Below, piece after piece: positions 51,685 through 59,702 of a stretch of 64,000 nt of DNA. Source of the DNA: Streptomyces sp. SN-593 (GTDB lineage Bacteria; Actinomycetota; Actinomycetes; Streptomycetales; Streptomycetaceae); NCBI RefSeq assembly GCF_016756395.1, contig NZ_AP018365.1:6203001-6267000 (forward strand). The letters are read 5' to 3'. The position numbers and the translations under genes were made by a program. The stretch's first letter is position 1. Each line of letters starts with the position of its first letter. Under the pieces are notes generated by a model, which made no database searches, was not told the origin of the DNA, and worked only from the letters and a program-made list of their open reading frames with translations.

Positions 51685-53952
51685 ATGACTGGGAACCCGC
51701 TGGACGACCCGCTGCGCAAGCTCGTCGGCGACCGCACGGCCAAGGTGCTCGCCGACCACCTGGGGCTGCACACGACCGGTGACCTGCTCCACCACTACCC
51801 GCGGCGGTACGCGGAGCGCGGTGAGCTGACGCGCCTGGCGGACCTGCCGGTCGACGAGTACGTCACGGTGGTCGCCCAGATCGCGAAGGCGGACAAGCGG
51901 ACGTACGGACGCGGGTCCGGCGTGCGGCTGGAGGTCGTGGTGACCGACGGCAGCGGCTCGCTGACCCTGGTCTTCTTCAGCAAGGCCGCGCACGCGCACG
52001 CCCACCGGCTGCTCCCGGGCCGCCGCGGGATGTTCTCCGGCAAGGTCTCGGTCTTCAACCGCACCCGCCAACTCGCCCACCCCGATTACCAGTTGCTCGA
52101 CGCCGACGCGGACGACGGCCCCGAGGCGAAGGACGCGGTCGACGCGTTCGCCAACCGGCTCATCCCGCTCTACCCGGCGGTGAAGCAGATCACCTCCTGG
52201 CGGATCGCCCAGGCCGTGGACACCGCGATCGACTCGCTCGGCGCGATCGGCTGGGCCGGGGTCGGCGAGCCGCTGCCGGCCGAACTGCGGACCGGGCGCG
52301 ACCTGGTGGCGCTGCCGGAGGCGCTGGTGAAGGTGCACCGGCCGGGCTCCAAGCGGGACATCGAGGTGGCCCGGCAGCGGCTGAAGTGGGACGAGGCGTT
52401 CGTCCTCCAGGTCGCGCTGGCCCGGCGCAGGGCCGACGAGTCGGCGCTGCCCGCGGTGCCGCGGGTGCCGGGCGGGGACGGCCTGCTGGCGGAGTTCGAC
52501 CGGCGGCTGCCGTTCACGCTCACCGACGGCCAGCGGGACGTGTCGGCGGAGATCTTCGCGGACCTGGCCACCGACCACCCCATGCACCGGCTGCTCCAGG
52601 GCGAGGTGGGCTCCGGCAAGACCCTGGTGGCGCTGCGCGCGATGCTCGGCGTGGTGGACACCGGTGGCCAGGCCGCCATGCTCGCGCCGACCGAGGTGCT
52701 CGCCCAGCAGCACCACCGCTCGATCACCGAGATGATGGGCGACCTCGCCGAGTCCGGCATGCTCGGCGGCTCCGAGCTGGGCACCAAGGTGGTGCTGCTG
52801 ACCGGGTCGATGGGCGCGGCGGGCCGCCGGCAGGCGCTGCTGGACCTGGTCAGCGGGGACGCGGGCATCGTGATCGGCACCCACGCCCTGATCGAGGACA
52901 AGGTGCGGTTCCGCGACCTGGGCCTGGTGGTCGTGGACGAGCAGCACCGCTTCGGCGTGGAGCAGCGCGACGCGCTGCGCGCCAAGGCCGAGCAGCCGCC
53001 GCACCTGCTGGTGATGACGGCCACCCCGATCCCGCGCACGGTCGCGATGACGGTCTTCGGCGACCTGGAGACCTCGGTGCTCGACCAGTTGCCGGCCGGG
53101 CGCTCCCCGATCGCCACCCACGTGGTGCCGGCGGCCGAGAAGCCGCACTTCCTGGCCCGGGCCTGGGAGCGGGTCCGCGAGGAGGTCGAGGCCGGCCACC
53201 AGGCGTACGTGGTCTGCCCGCGTATCGGCGACGAGGAGGACGCGAAGGCGGCGGGCGGCTCCGCCGGCGGGAAGGACGGGAAGGGCGGAAAGGGCGGCGG
53301 CGCGGCCGCGGAGGGTGCCCCCGACGACGCCGAGCGCCGCCCGCCGCTGGCCGTGCTCGACATCGCCGACCAGCTCGCCAAGGGTCCGCTGGGCGGCCTG
53401 CGGGTCGAGGCGCTGCACGGCCGGATGGCCCCCGACGCCAAGGACGACGTGATGCGCCGGTTCGCCGCCGGCGACCTCGACGTGCTGGTCGCCACCACCG
53501 TCATCGAGGTGGGGGTGAACGTGCCGAACGCCACCGCGATGGTGATCATGGACGCCGACCGGTTCGGCGTCTCCCAGCTCCACCAGTTGCGCGGCCGGGT
53601 CGGCCGCGGCAGCGCCGCCGGCCTGTGCCTGCTGGTCTCCGAGGCCCACGAGGCGAGCCCGGCGCGGACCCGGCTCGACGCCGTCGCCCGCACCCTCGAC
53701 GGCTTCGAGCTGTCCCGGATCGACCTCGAGCAGCGCCGGGAGGGCGACGTGCTCGGCCAGGCGCAGTCCGGCAGCCGCTCCAGCCTGCGCGTGCTGGCCG
53801 TCATCGAGGACGAGGAGGTGATCGCGGCCGCCCGCGACGAGGCCACCGCGCTGGTCGCCGCCGACCCTGAACTCGCCGCCCACCCGGATCTGCGCAGCGC
53901 GCTGGAGAGCCTGCTCGACGCCGACCGCGAGGAGTACCTGGACAAGGGCTGA
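51685..53952 (+). CDS. recG: ATP-dependent DNA helicase RecG
   Basis: 755 aa. Branch-migration helicase for stalled forks and Holliday junctions. N-terminal wedge/OB domain (residues about 1-180), helicase motifs I LLQGEVGSGKT, Ia APTEVLAQQH, II VVVDEQHRFG, III MTATPIPRT, IV-VI in the second RecA fold (VEALHGRM, DVLVATTVIEVGVNVPNA, HQLRGRVGRG). A Gly/Lys/Ala-rich insert (about residues 520-550, GGKDGKGGKGGG) sits in the second RecA domain, as in several actinobacterial RecG. ATG at 51685; GTG at 51682 is equally possible. Confidence 0.95.
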   Translation: MTGNPLDDPLRKLVGDRTAKVLADHLGLHTTGDLLHHYPRRYAERGELTRLADLPVDEYVTVVAQIAKADKRTYGRGSGVRLEVVVTDGSGSLTLVFFSKAAHAHAHRLLPGRRGMFSGKVSVFNRTRQLAHPDYQLLDADADDGPEAKDAVDAFANRLIPLYPAVKQITSWRIAQAVDTAIDSLGAIGWAGVGEPLPAELRTGRDLVALPEALVKVHRPGSKRDIEVARQRLKWDEAFVLQVALARRRADESALPAVPRVPGGDGLLAEFDRRLPFTLTDGQRDVSAEIFADLATDHPMHRLLQGEVGSGKTLVALRAMLGVVDTGGQAAMLAPTEVLAQQHHRSITEMMGDLAESGMLGGSELGTKVVLLTGSMGAAGRRQALLDLVSGDAGIVIGTHALIEDKVRFRDLGLVVVDEQHRFGVEQRDALRAKAEQPPHLLVMTATPIPRTVAMTVFGDLETSVLDQLPAGRSPIATHVVPAAEKPHFLARAWERVREEVEAGHQAYVVCPRIGDEEDAKAAGGSAGGKDGKGGKGGGAAAEGAPDDAERRPPLAVLDIADQLAKGPLGGLRVEALHGRMAPDAKDDVMRRFAAGDLDVLVATTVIEVGVNVPNATAMVIMDADRFGVSQLHQLRGRVGRGSAAGLCLLVSEAHEASPARTRLDAVARTLDGFELSRIDLEQRREGDVLGQAQSGSRSSLRVLAVIEDEEVIAAARDEATALVAADPELAAHPDLRSALESLLDADREEYLDKG

Positions 53953-54116
53953 GGCCCTACGCGTTCAACTGCGCCCGCCCGCCCCGCCGTACGGCCGCCC
54001 GCCGCGGTCCGCCGCGCGGTGTCCGCAGGTCCCGGGGCCGGTGCCCGCGCCGTACCGGCCGCGGCCGCGGGGCGTACCCGGCCGCGCGGCGGGTAGGGTC
54101 GGGCCGTGATCAAGTC

Positions 54117-54698
54117 ATGACCCGCGTGATCGCCGGAGCGGCGGGCGGCCGGCGGCTGGCCGTCCCCCCGGGCAACGGCACCCGCCCCACCTCGGACCGG
54201 GCCAAGGAGGCGCTCTTCTCCACCTGGGAGTCGCTGCTCGGCACCCTGGAGGGCGCCAGGGTGCTCGACCTGTACGCGGGGTCGGGCGCCGTGGGCCTGG
54301 AGGCGCTGTCCCGGGGCGCCGCGCACGTCCTGCTGGTCGAGGCGGACCCGCGCGCCGCCGCGGTGGTCCGGGAGAACGCCGCCGCACTGGGACTGCCCGG
54401 CGCCGAGGTGCGCCCGGCCCGCGCGGAGAAGGCGGTGGCCGGCCCGCCGCCGGGCCGGCCGTACGACACCGTCTTCCTCGACCCGCCCTACGACGTGCCG
54501 GACGCCGACCTCCGGGAGATCCTGCTCACACTCGCCGCCAACGGCTGGTTGACCGCGGACGCACTGGTCACCGTGGAACGCAGGACGCGCGGCGGTGCCT
54601 TCGAGTGGCCCGACGGCTTCGCCGGGCTGCGCTCGCGCAGGTACGGAGAGGCGACTCTTTGGTACGGTCGCGCCGCCGAAGTTACCGGCGAGTCGTGA
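54117..54698 (+). CDS. rsmD: 16S rRNA (guanine(966)-N2)-methyltransferase RsmD
   Basis: 193 aa. SAM-dependent methylation of G966. MTRVIAGAAGGRRL and TRPTSDRAKEALFSTW at the N-terminus, motif I VLDLYAGSGAVGLEALSRG and catalytic DPPYDVP. No Shine-Dalgarno; the ATG overlaps (ATGA) the stop of a 4-codon frame GTG-ATC-AAG-TCA that itself lies 6 nt after TAGGGT. coaD follows, as in most actinobacteria. Confidence 0.93.
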   Translation: MTRVIAGAAGGRRLAVPPGNGTRPTSDRAKEALFSTWESLLGTLEGARVLDLYAGSGAVGLEALSRGAAHVLLVEADPRAAAVVRENAAALGLPGAEVRPARAEKAVAGPPPGRPYDTVFLDPPYDVPDADLREILLTLAANGWLTADALVTVERRTRGGAFEWPDGFAGLRSRRYGEATLWYGRAAEVTGES

Positions 54699-54753
54699 AC
54701 CCGACATGAGCCGCAGCCCCAGCACCACCGCCACGGAGAGCGAGGAGCCACAC

Positions 54754-55233
54754 TTGCGCCGCGCAGTCTGTCCGGGGTCCTTCGACCCCATCACCAACGG
54801 ACACCTCGACATCATCGCCCGCGCGTCCCGGCTGTACGACACCGTCCACGTCGCCGTGATGATCAACAAGTCCAAGCAGGGCCTGTTCGACGTCGACCAG
54901 CGGATCGCGCTGATCGAGGAGGTCACCGCAGAGCTCGGCAACGTCCGGGTGGAGGCATTCCACGGCCTGCTCGTCGACTTCTGCAAGCAGCGCGAGATCC
55001 CGGCCATCGTGAAGGGGCTGCGGGCGGTCAGCGACTTCGACTACGAGTTGCAGATGGCCCAGATGAACATCGGCCTGTCCGGGGTGGAGACGCTCTTCGT
55101 GCCCACCAACCCCGCCTACAGCTTCCTGTCCTCCAGCCTCGTCAAGGAAGTCGCCCAATGGGGCGGGGACATCTCCCACTTGGTGCCTCCGCCGGTTCTG
55201 CAAGCGCTCAACGCCCGGCTCCGGCAGCAGTAG
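54754..55233 (+). CDS. coaD: Phosphopantetheine adenylyltransferase
   Basis: 159 aa. Penultimate step of coenzyme A synthesis. Nucleotidyltransferase motif GSFDPITNGHLDII, KGLRAVSDFDYELQMAQMN and SSSLVKEVA (ISSTxVR-like). The TTG start gives the canonical MRRAVCPGSFDP N-terminus and length of 159 aa, with GAGGAG upstream; the ATG at 54706 would add 16 unconserved residues. Its TAG stop overlaps the -10 box of the next gene. Confidence 0.95.
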   Translation: MRRAVCPGSFDPITNGHLDIIARASRLYDTVHVAVMINKSKQGLFDVDQRIALIEEVTAELGNVRVEAFHGLLVDFCKQREIPAIVKGLRAVSDFDYELQMAQMNIGLSGVETLFVPTNPAYSFLSSSLVKEVAQWGGDISHLVPPPVLQALNARLRQQ

Positions 55234-55244
55234 GCTTGGCCGCT

Positions 55245-56465
55245 GTGGACGTCCAGAAGAAGCTCGATGAGATCACGGCGACCGTCACCGGCGCCCGGTC
55301 GATGCCGATGTCGGCCTCCTGCGTGGTGAACCGGGCCGAGCTGCTCGCGCTGCTCGACGAGGTCGCCGCGGCGCTCCCCGACTCCCTGGCCCAGGCCCAG
55401 GAACTCCTGGGCGACCGCGAGCAGATGGTCGAGCAGGCCCGGGCCGAGGCGCAGCGGATCATCGAGTCGGCGCACGCCGAGCGCGGCTCCATGGTCTCGG
55501 ACACCCAGATCGCCCGGCAGTCCCAGGACGAGGCCGAGCGCATCCTCGCCGAGGCCCGGCGCGAGGCCGACGAGATCCGTGCCGAGGCGGACGACTACGT
55601 CGACAGCAAGCTCGCCAACTTCGAGGTGGTCCTCACCAAGACCATCGGCTCGGTGGACCGCGGCCGGGAGAAGCTGCTCGGCCGCGACCCGTACGCCGAG
55701 GACGGCCCGGGCGGCACCGGCGCGGCCGAGGACGACCCGGAGGCCCCCGAGCGCAGCTCGGACCCGGAGACGCTGCGCCGCCGCGCCGACGAGTACGTCG
55801 ACACCAAGATGCGGGCCTTCGAGGCGGTGCTCAGCAAGACCCTCGAAGCGGTCGGCCGCGGCCGGCTCAAGCTCACCGGGCACAACCCGATCGACGACCT
55901 GGCCGCGCAGATGGCCGCCGCCGACGCGGCCGAGGGCGGTCCCGAGGTCCACCGGCAGTCCGACGACGAGTTCATGGCCGGCCTCGCCGCGCCGCCCGCC
56001 GCCGGCCAGGCCGACCTGTCGCAGTACGGCTACACCCCGGCCGCCGCGGCGCAGGCCGCCCCGCCGCAGCCGCCCGAGCCCGGCTACGAGCCGGAACAGC
56101 CGGGTTACGGCACCGATCCCGGCTACGGCTACCCGCAGCAGGACGTCTACGCGCAGGCGACCCCGCAGGGCGGTTACCCGCAGATGCCCCCGGTCCCGCC
56201 CCAGCAGGAGTACGCGCAGGCCGGCTACGACCCGTACGGCGGCCAGCAGCAGGGGTACGACTACCAGCTCGGGGCGGGTGGCGACCCGGCCGGCGGCTAC
56301 GACCAGCAGTACGCCCAGCAGCCCCAGCTCCCGTACCAGCAGCAGGGCCAGGACTACGGGCAGCAGCAGCCGGGGCACCAGCCCGCCGCGCTCGACGAGA
56401 CCAGCTTCTTCGACACCGGCATGATCGACCTCAACCGGCTCCGGGAGCTGGAACAGGGGTTGTGA
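55245..56465 (+). CDS. Coiled-coil DivIVA-like/ATP synthase b-like hypothetical protein
   Basis: 406 aa. Residues about 1-150 form long Ala/Glu/Arg coiled coils (EQMVEQARAEAQRIIESAHAERG, QSQDEAERILAEARREADEIRAEADDYVDSKLANFE). A second DEYVDTKMRAFEAVLSKT repeat copies the DDYVDSKLANFEVVLTKT segment, so there is an internal duplication. The C-terminal 140 residues are Gln/Tyr/Pro/Gly-rich disorder. DivIVA-domain annotations are usual for this family, and a cytoskeletal or cell-wall-related role is plausible but unproven. The GTG lies 8 nt after TAGGCT, giving a leaderless or near-leaderless mRNA. Confidence 0.88.
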   Translation: MDVQKKLDEITATVTGARSMPMSASCVVNRAELLALLDEVAAALPDSLAQAQELLGDREQMVEQARAEAQRIIESAHAERGSMVSDTQIARQSQDEAERILAEARREADEIRAEADDYVDSKLANFEVVLTKTIGSVDRGREKLLGRDPYAEDGPGGTGAAEDDPEAPERSSDPETLRRRADEYVDTKMRAFEAVLSKTLEAVGRGRLKLTGHNPIDDLAAQMAAADAAEGGPEVHRQSDDEFMAGLAAPPAAGQADLSQYGYTPAAAAQAAPPQPPEPGYEPEQPGYGTDPGYGYPQQDVYAQATPQGGYPQMPPVPPQQEYAQAGYDPYGGQQQGYDYQLGAGGDPAGGYDQQYAQQPQLPYQQQGQDYGQQQPGHQPAALDETSFFDTGMIDLNRLRELEQGL

Positions 56466-56508
56466 GGCGGCCGCCGGGCCGGGCCCGGGCCGCCGCCGGC
56501 CGCTCTGT

Positions 56509-56537
56509 TTGGGTCCGGGCGAAGTGTCCAGTATCCT
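56509..56537 (+). promoter_or_regulatory. Promoter of the yceD-rpmF-rnc operon
   Basis: TTGGGT (56509-56514) and TATCCT (56532-56537) are separated by 17 nt. Start near 56544 gives a leader of about 110 nt before the DUF177 gene. Confidence 0.65.
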
Positions 56538-56656
56538 GTTGGCTCCAGCCGTGTCACGCACCGGCGCTTCGGCCTGCCCGTCCACAAGGGTCCCGCACAG
56601 GGCCCGCGCGGACGCGGTCGTGACGTTGCAGGCCGTACCGATGAAAGCAGGAAGCC

Positions 56657-57271
56657 CTGAACACCCGCCTCGACCACCGCAACCCCCTCGTGTTCGACAC
56701 ACACGAGCTGGGTCGGCGTCCTGGTGCGATGAAGAAGGTCTCCCGCACGGTCTCCGCGCCCAAGGACCTCGGCATCGCCGACGTCATCGGGGTGCCGGAG
56801 GGCGCCGACGTCGAGCTGGACATCCGCCTGGAGTCGGTCATGGAAGGCGTGCTGGTCACCGGCGCCGCCCATGCGCCGGTGACGGGCGAGTGCATCAGGT
56901 GCCTGGAGCCGCTCGAGCGCGAGCTGGACGCGGAGTTCCAGGAGATGTTCTCCTACCCCGACGCCGACACCCGGACCGCCCGCAGGGACGAAGCCGGTGA
57001 CGACGCCGCGGCCTCCGAGGAGGACGACGTGCTGTACCTCGAGGACGACCTGTTCGACCTCGAACCCGTGCTGCGGGACGCGGTGGTGCTCGCACTGCCC
57101 ATGCAGCCGGTGTGCCGGGAGGACTGCCCGGGCCTGTGCTCCCAGTGCGGGGCACGGCTCGCGGACGACCCCGACCACCACCACGAGGCGACCGACATCC
57201 GTTGGGCCGCCTTGCAGGACTTCCAGCAGAACGGCACCGGAGACGGTGCCGACGAGAACCAGGAGAAGTAG
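56657..57271 (+). CDS. YceD/DUF177 family 23S rRNA accumulation protein
   Basis: 204 aa from the proposed CTG. DUF177 proteins are needed for 23S rRNA processing/accumulation and are nearly always upstream of rpmF. Conserved PLVFDTHELGRRPGA, CIRCLEPLE, and a C-terminal CREDCPGLCSQCG zinc-like cluster. No ATG, GTG or TTG exists between the upstream in-frame TGA (56642) and a GTG at 56690. That GTG would cut off the conserved-looking LNTRLDHRNPLV segment, whereas the CTG at 56657 has AGGAAG just upstream. Start therefore uncertain (CTG 56657 or GTG 56690). rpmF follows by 2 nt. Confidence 0.88.
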   Translation: MNTRLDHRNPLVFDTHELGRRPGAMKKVSRTVSAPKDLGIADVIGVPEGADVELDIRLESVMEGVLVTGAAHAPVTGECIRCLEPLERELDAEFQEMFSYPDADTRTARRDEAGDDAAASEEDDVLYLEDDLFDLEPVLRDAVVLALPMQPVCREDCPGLCSQCGARLADDPDHHHEATDIRWAALQDFQQNGTGDGADENQEK

Positions 57272-57273
57272 CC

Positions 57274-57447
57274 GTGGCTGTTCCGAAGCGGAAGATGTCG
57301 CGCAGCAACACGCGCCACCGCCGTTCGCAGTGGAAGGCTGCGCCCGTGAGCCTGGTGGCATGCGAGCGCTGCCACGAGCCGAAGCTCCAGCACATCGCGT
57401 GCCCGAGCTGCGGCACCTACAACCGCCGTCAGGTCCTCGAGGTCTGA
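57274..57447 (+). CDS. rpmF: 50S ribosomal protein L32
   Basis: 57 aa. MAVPKRKMSRSNTRHRRSQWK N-terminus and a zinc-ribbon with two CxxC pairs (CERC and CPSC). GTG start with AGGAG 8 nt upstream. Standard yceD-rpmF-rnc order. Confidence 0.97.
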   Translation: MAVPKRKMSRSNTRHRRSQWKAAPVSLVACERCHEPKLQHIACPSCGTYNRRQVLEV

Positions 57448-57454
57448 TCGGCGG

Positions 57455-58228
57455 GTGACAGGCTCAGTGTCCTCAACGTCCTCCACGCCCGACGCCCCGG
57501 CGTCGAAGAAGGCCGCCGCGGACAAAGCCTCGTCCCACACGCTTCTGGAAGGGCGGCTCGGGTACCACCTCGAGCCCGCCCTTCTGGTGCGTGCGCTCAC
57601 CCACCGCTCGTACGCGTACGAGAACGGCGGGCTGCCCACCAACGAGCGGCTGGAGTTCCTCGGGGACTCCGTGCTCGGCCTGGTGGTCACCGACACCCTC
57701 TACCGCACCCACCCCGATCTGCCCGAGGGCCAGCTGGCCAAGCTCAGGGCAGCGGTGGTCAACTCGCGGGCCCTCGCCGGGGTCAGTCGCGGGCTCGACC
57801 TGGGGGCGTTCATCCGGCTCGGCCGCGGTGAAGAGGGAACCGGTGGGCGGGACAAGGCCTCCATCCTGGCGGACACCCTCGAAGCGGTCATCGGCGCGGT
57901 CTATCTCGACCAGGGCCTCGACGCGGCTTCGGCCCTCGTCCACCGGCTCTTCGATCCGCTGATCGAGGAGTCCTCCAACCTCGGCGCCGGCCTGGACTGG
58001 AAGACCTCGCTCCAGGAACTCACCGCCGCCGAAGGACTCGGCGTCCCCGAGTACGCCGTCTCCGAGTCCGGCCCCGACCACGAGAAGACCTTCACGGCTG
58101 CCGCCCGCGTCGGTGGTGTCGAGTACGGCACCGGCACCGGCCGCAGCAAGAAGGAGGCGGAGCAGCAGGCCGCGGAAGCGGCCTGGCGCTCCATCCGAGA
58201 AGCGTCCACCTCACAGCCGGCAGGCTGA
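57455..58228 (+). CDS. rnc: Ribonuclease III
   Basis: 257 aa. dsRNA endonuclease for rRNA and mRNA processing; in S. coelicolor this gene is absB, a global regulator of antibiotic production. RNase III signature NERLEFLGDSVLGLVV, the DTLEAVIGAVYLD catalytic region, and a C-terminal dsRBD (GPDHEKTFTAAARVGG...GRSKKEAEQQAAEAA). Short disordered N-terminus; GTG at 57455 or 57467. It begins 7 nt after rpmF. A 19-bp perfect hairpin follows. Confidence 0.96.
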   Translation: MTGSVSSTSSTPDAPASKKAAADKASSHTLLEGRLGYHLEPALLVRALTHRSYAYENGGLPTNERLEFLGDSVLGLVVTDTLYRTHPDLPEGQLAKLRAAVVNSRALAGVSRGLDLGAFIRLGRGEEGTGGRDKASILADTLEAVIGAVYLDQGLDAASALVHRLFDPLIEESSNLGAGLDWKTSLQELTAAEGLGVPEYAVSESGPDHEKTFTAAARVGGVEYGTGTGRSKKEAEQQAAEAAWRSIREASTSQPAG

Positions 58229-58240
58229 CCCACCTCCCCG

Positions 58241-58286
58241 GAACGCCGGGCGGGCCGACCTCCACGTGTCGGCCCGCCCGGCGTTC
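58241..58286 (+). terminator. 19-bp perfect hairpin between rnc and mutM
   Basis: GAACGCCGGGCGGGCCGAC (58241-58259) and its exact complement (58268-58286) with an 8-nt loop. It lacks a T run and lies 32 nt before the co-directional mutM. It is either a terminator or, given its length, a possible RNase III processing site. Confidence 0.75.
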
Positions 58287-58318
58287 GCGGACCGGGGCGG
58301 GCGGAGAAGGAACCCACG

Positions 58319-59179
58319 TTGCCAGAACTCCCGGAGGTCGAGGTCGTCCGCCGCGGCCTCGCCAAGTGGGCGGCCGGCCGCACGGTCGCGGCCGCCGCCG
58401 TCCTGCACCCCCGCGCGGTGCGCCGCCACCCGGCGGGCGCCGACGACTTCACGCACCGCCTCGCCGGTGCGACGCTCGCCGCCCCGCACCGGCGCGGCAA
58501 GTACCTGTGGCTGCCGATCGGCGCGGACACCGCGATGGTGGCCCACCTCGGCATGAGCGGCCAGTTCCTGATCCGCCCGCAGGACGCGCCCGCCGAGAAG
58601 CACCTCCGGGTCCGCTTCGTCTTCGACGACACCGAGGGCACCGACCTGCGCTTCGTGGACCAGCGGACGTTCGGCGGGCTCTCCCTGCACGACGCCGTCC
58701 CGGGCGACCCGGACCGGCTGCCGCAGCCGCTCGCGCACATCGCCCGCGACCCGATCGACCCGGCCTTCGACGACGACGCCTTCCACGCGGCGCTGCGCCG
58801 CAAGAGGACCACGATCAAGCGGGCACTGCTCGACCAGACGCTGATCAGCGGCGTCGGCAACATCTACGCCGACGAGGCGCTGTGGCGCACCCGGCTGCAC
58901 TACGACCGGCCGACCACCGCGCTGACCCGGCCGCGCACCGCGGAACTCCTCACCCACATCCGTGAGGTGATGGGCGACGCGCTGGCCGCCGGCGGCACCA
59001 GCTTCGACAGCATGTACGTCAACGTGAACGGCGAGTCGGGGTACTTCGACCGCTCGCTGGACGCCTACGGCCGCGAGGACGAGCCGTGCCGCCGCTGCGG
59101 CACCCCGATCCGGCGCCGGGCGTGGATGAACCGGTCCAGCTACTTCTGCCCGCGCTGCCAGCCGGTGCCGCGCGCCTGA
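58319..59179 (+). CDS. mutM: Formamidopyrimidine-DNA glycosylase
   Basis: 286 aa. Bifunctional 8-oxoguanine/Fapy glycosylase and AP lyase. MPELPEVE N-terminus with catalytic Pro (residue 2) and Glu (3), Lys in GKYLWLP, H2TH motif (LLDQTLISGVGNIYADEALW), and C-terminal zinc finger CxxC...CxxC (CRRCG, FCPRC). The TTG start is fixed because Pro must follow the initiator Met. AAGGAA lies upstream. Confidence 0.96.
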   Translation: MPELPEVEVVRRGLAKWAAGRTVAAAAVLHPRAVRRHPAGADDFTHRLAGATLAAPHRRGKYLWLPIGADTAMVAHLGMSGQFLIRPQDAPAEKHLRVRFVFDDTEGTDLRFVDQRTFGGLSLHDAVPGDPDRLPQPLAHIARDPIDPAFDDDAFHAALRRKRTTIKRALLDQTLISGVGNIYADEALWRTRLHYDRPTTALTRPRTAELLTHIREVMGDALAAGGTSFDSMYVNVNGESGYFDRSLDAYGREDEPCRRCGTPIRRRAWMNRSSYFCPRCQPVPRA

Positions 59180-59264
59180 CCGCGTCCGCGTCCGCGGGCG
59201 CCGGCCTCAGGGCCGGGGACGCCGGCGTCGCCCCCGTGCGCGCGCCCCCTGCGCCGCCGTCGCG

Positions 59265-59663
59265 TCAGCGGGCCCGGTCGTACCGGCCGCGGGCGGCCAG
59301 TACCTCGGGCATCCGTCCCTCGACCAGCCGGATCAGGTCGAGCAGCCGGTCCGCGGTCTCCCGCCCGAGCGGGCTGAGCCGGTACTCGACGTGCGGCGGG
59401 GTGACCGGCTGCGCCTCGCGGATCACCAGCCCGTCGCGCTCCAGCGCCTGGAGGGTCTGGGAGAGCATCTTCTCGCTCACGCCGTCCACCCGGCGCCGCA
59501 GCGCGTTGAACCGCAGGGTGTCCTCGGCGAGCGCGGACAGCGTCAGGATGCCCCAGCGGCCGGTGACGTGCTCCAGCGTGAGGCGGGAGGGGCAGTCGCG
59601 CGAGAACACGTCGAACGCGTCCCCCGGCTCACCCGCCGCCACCTGCTCCGTCACCCGGCCCAT
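59265..59663 (-). CDS. HxlR-family winged-helix regulator
   Basis: 132 aa. DUF24/HxlR type: CPSRLTLEHVTGRWGILTLSAL with the conserved N-terminal Cys, a recognition helix in GVSEKMLSQTLQALERDGLV, and the wing VEYRLSPLGRE. These proteins often sense aldehydes or redox stress via the Cys. ATG at 59663 lies 6 nt after TAGGGT, suggesting a leaderless mRNA. The target is unknown. Confidence 0.9.
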   Translation of the reverse strand: MGRVTEQVAAGEPGDAFDVFSRDCPSRLTLEHVTGRWGILTLSALAEDTLRFNALRRRVDGVSEKMLSQTLQALERDGLVIREAQPVTPPHVEYRLSPLGRETADRLLDLIRLVEGRMPEVLAARGRYDRAR

Positions 59664-59702
59664 CCCCCCACCCTATCGCCGCCCCCTCGCGGGGCGGCCG
59701 GG

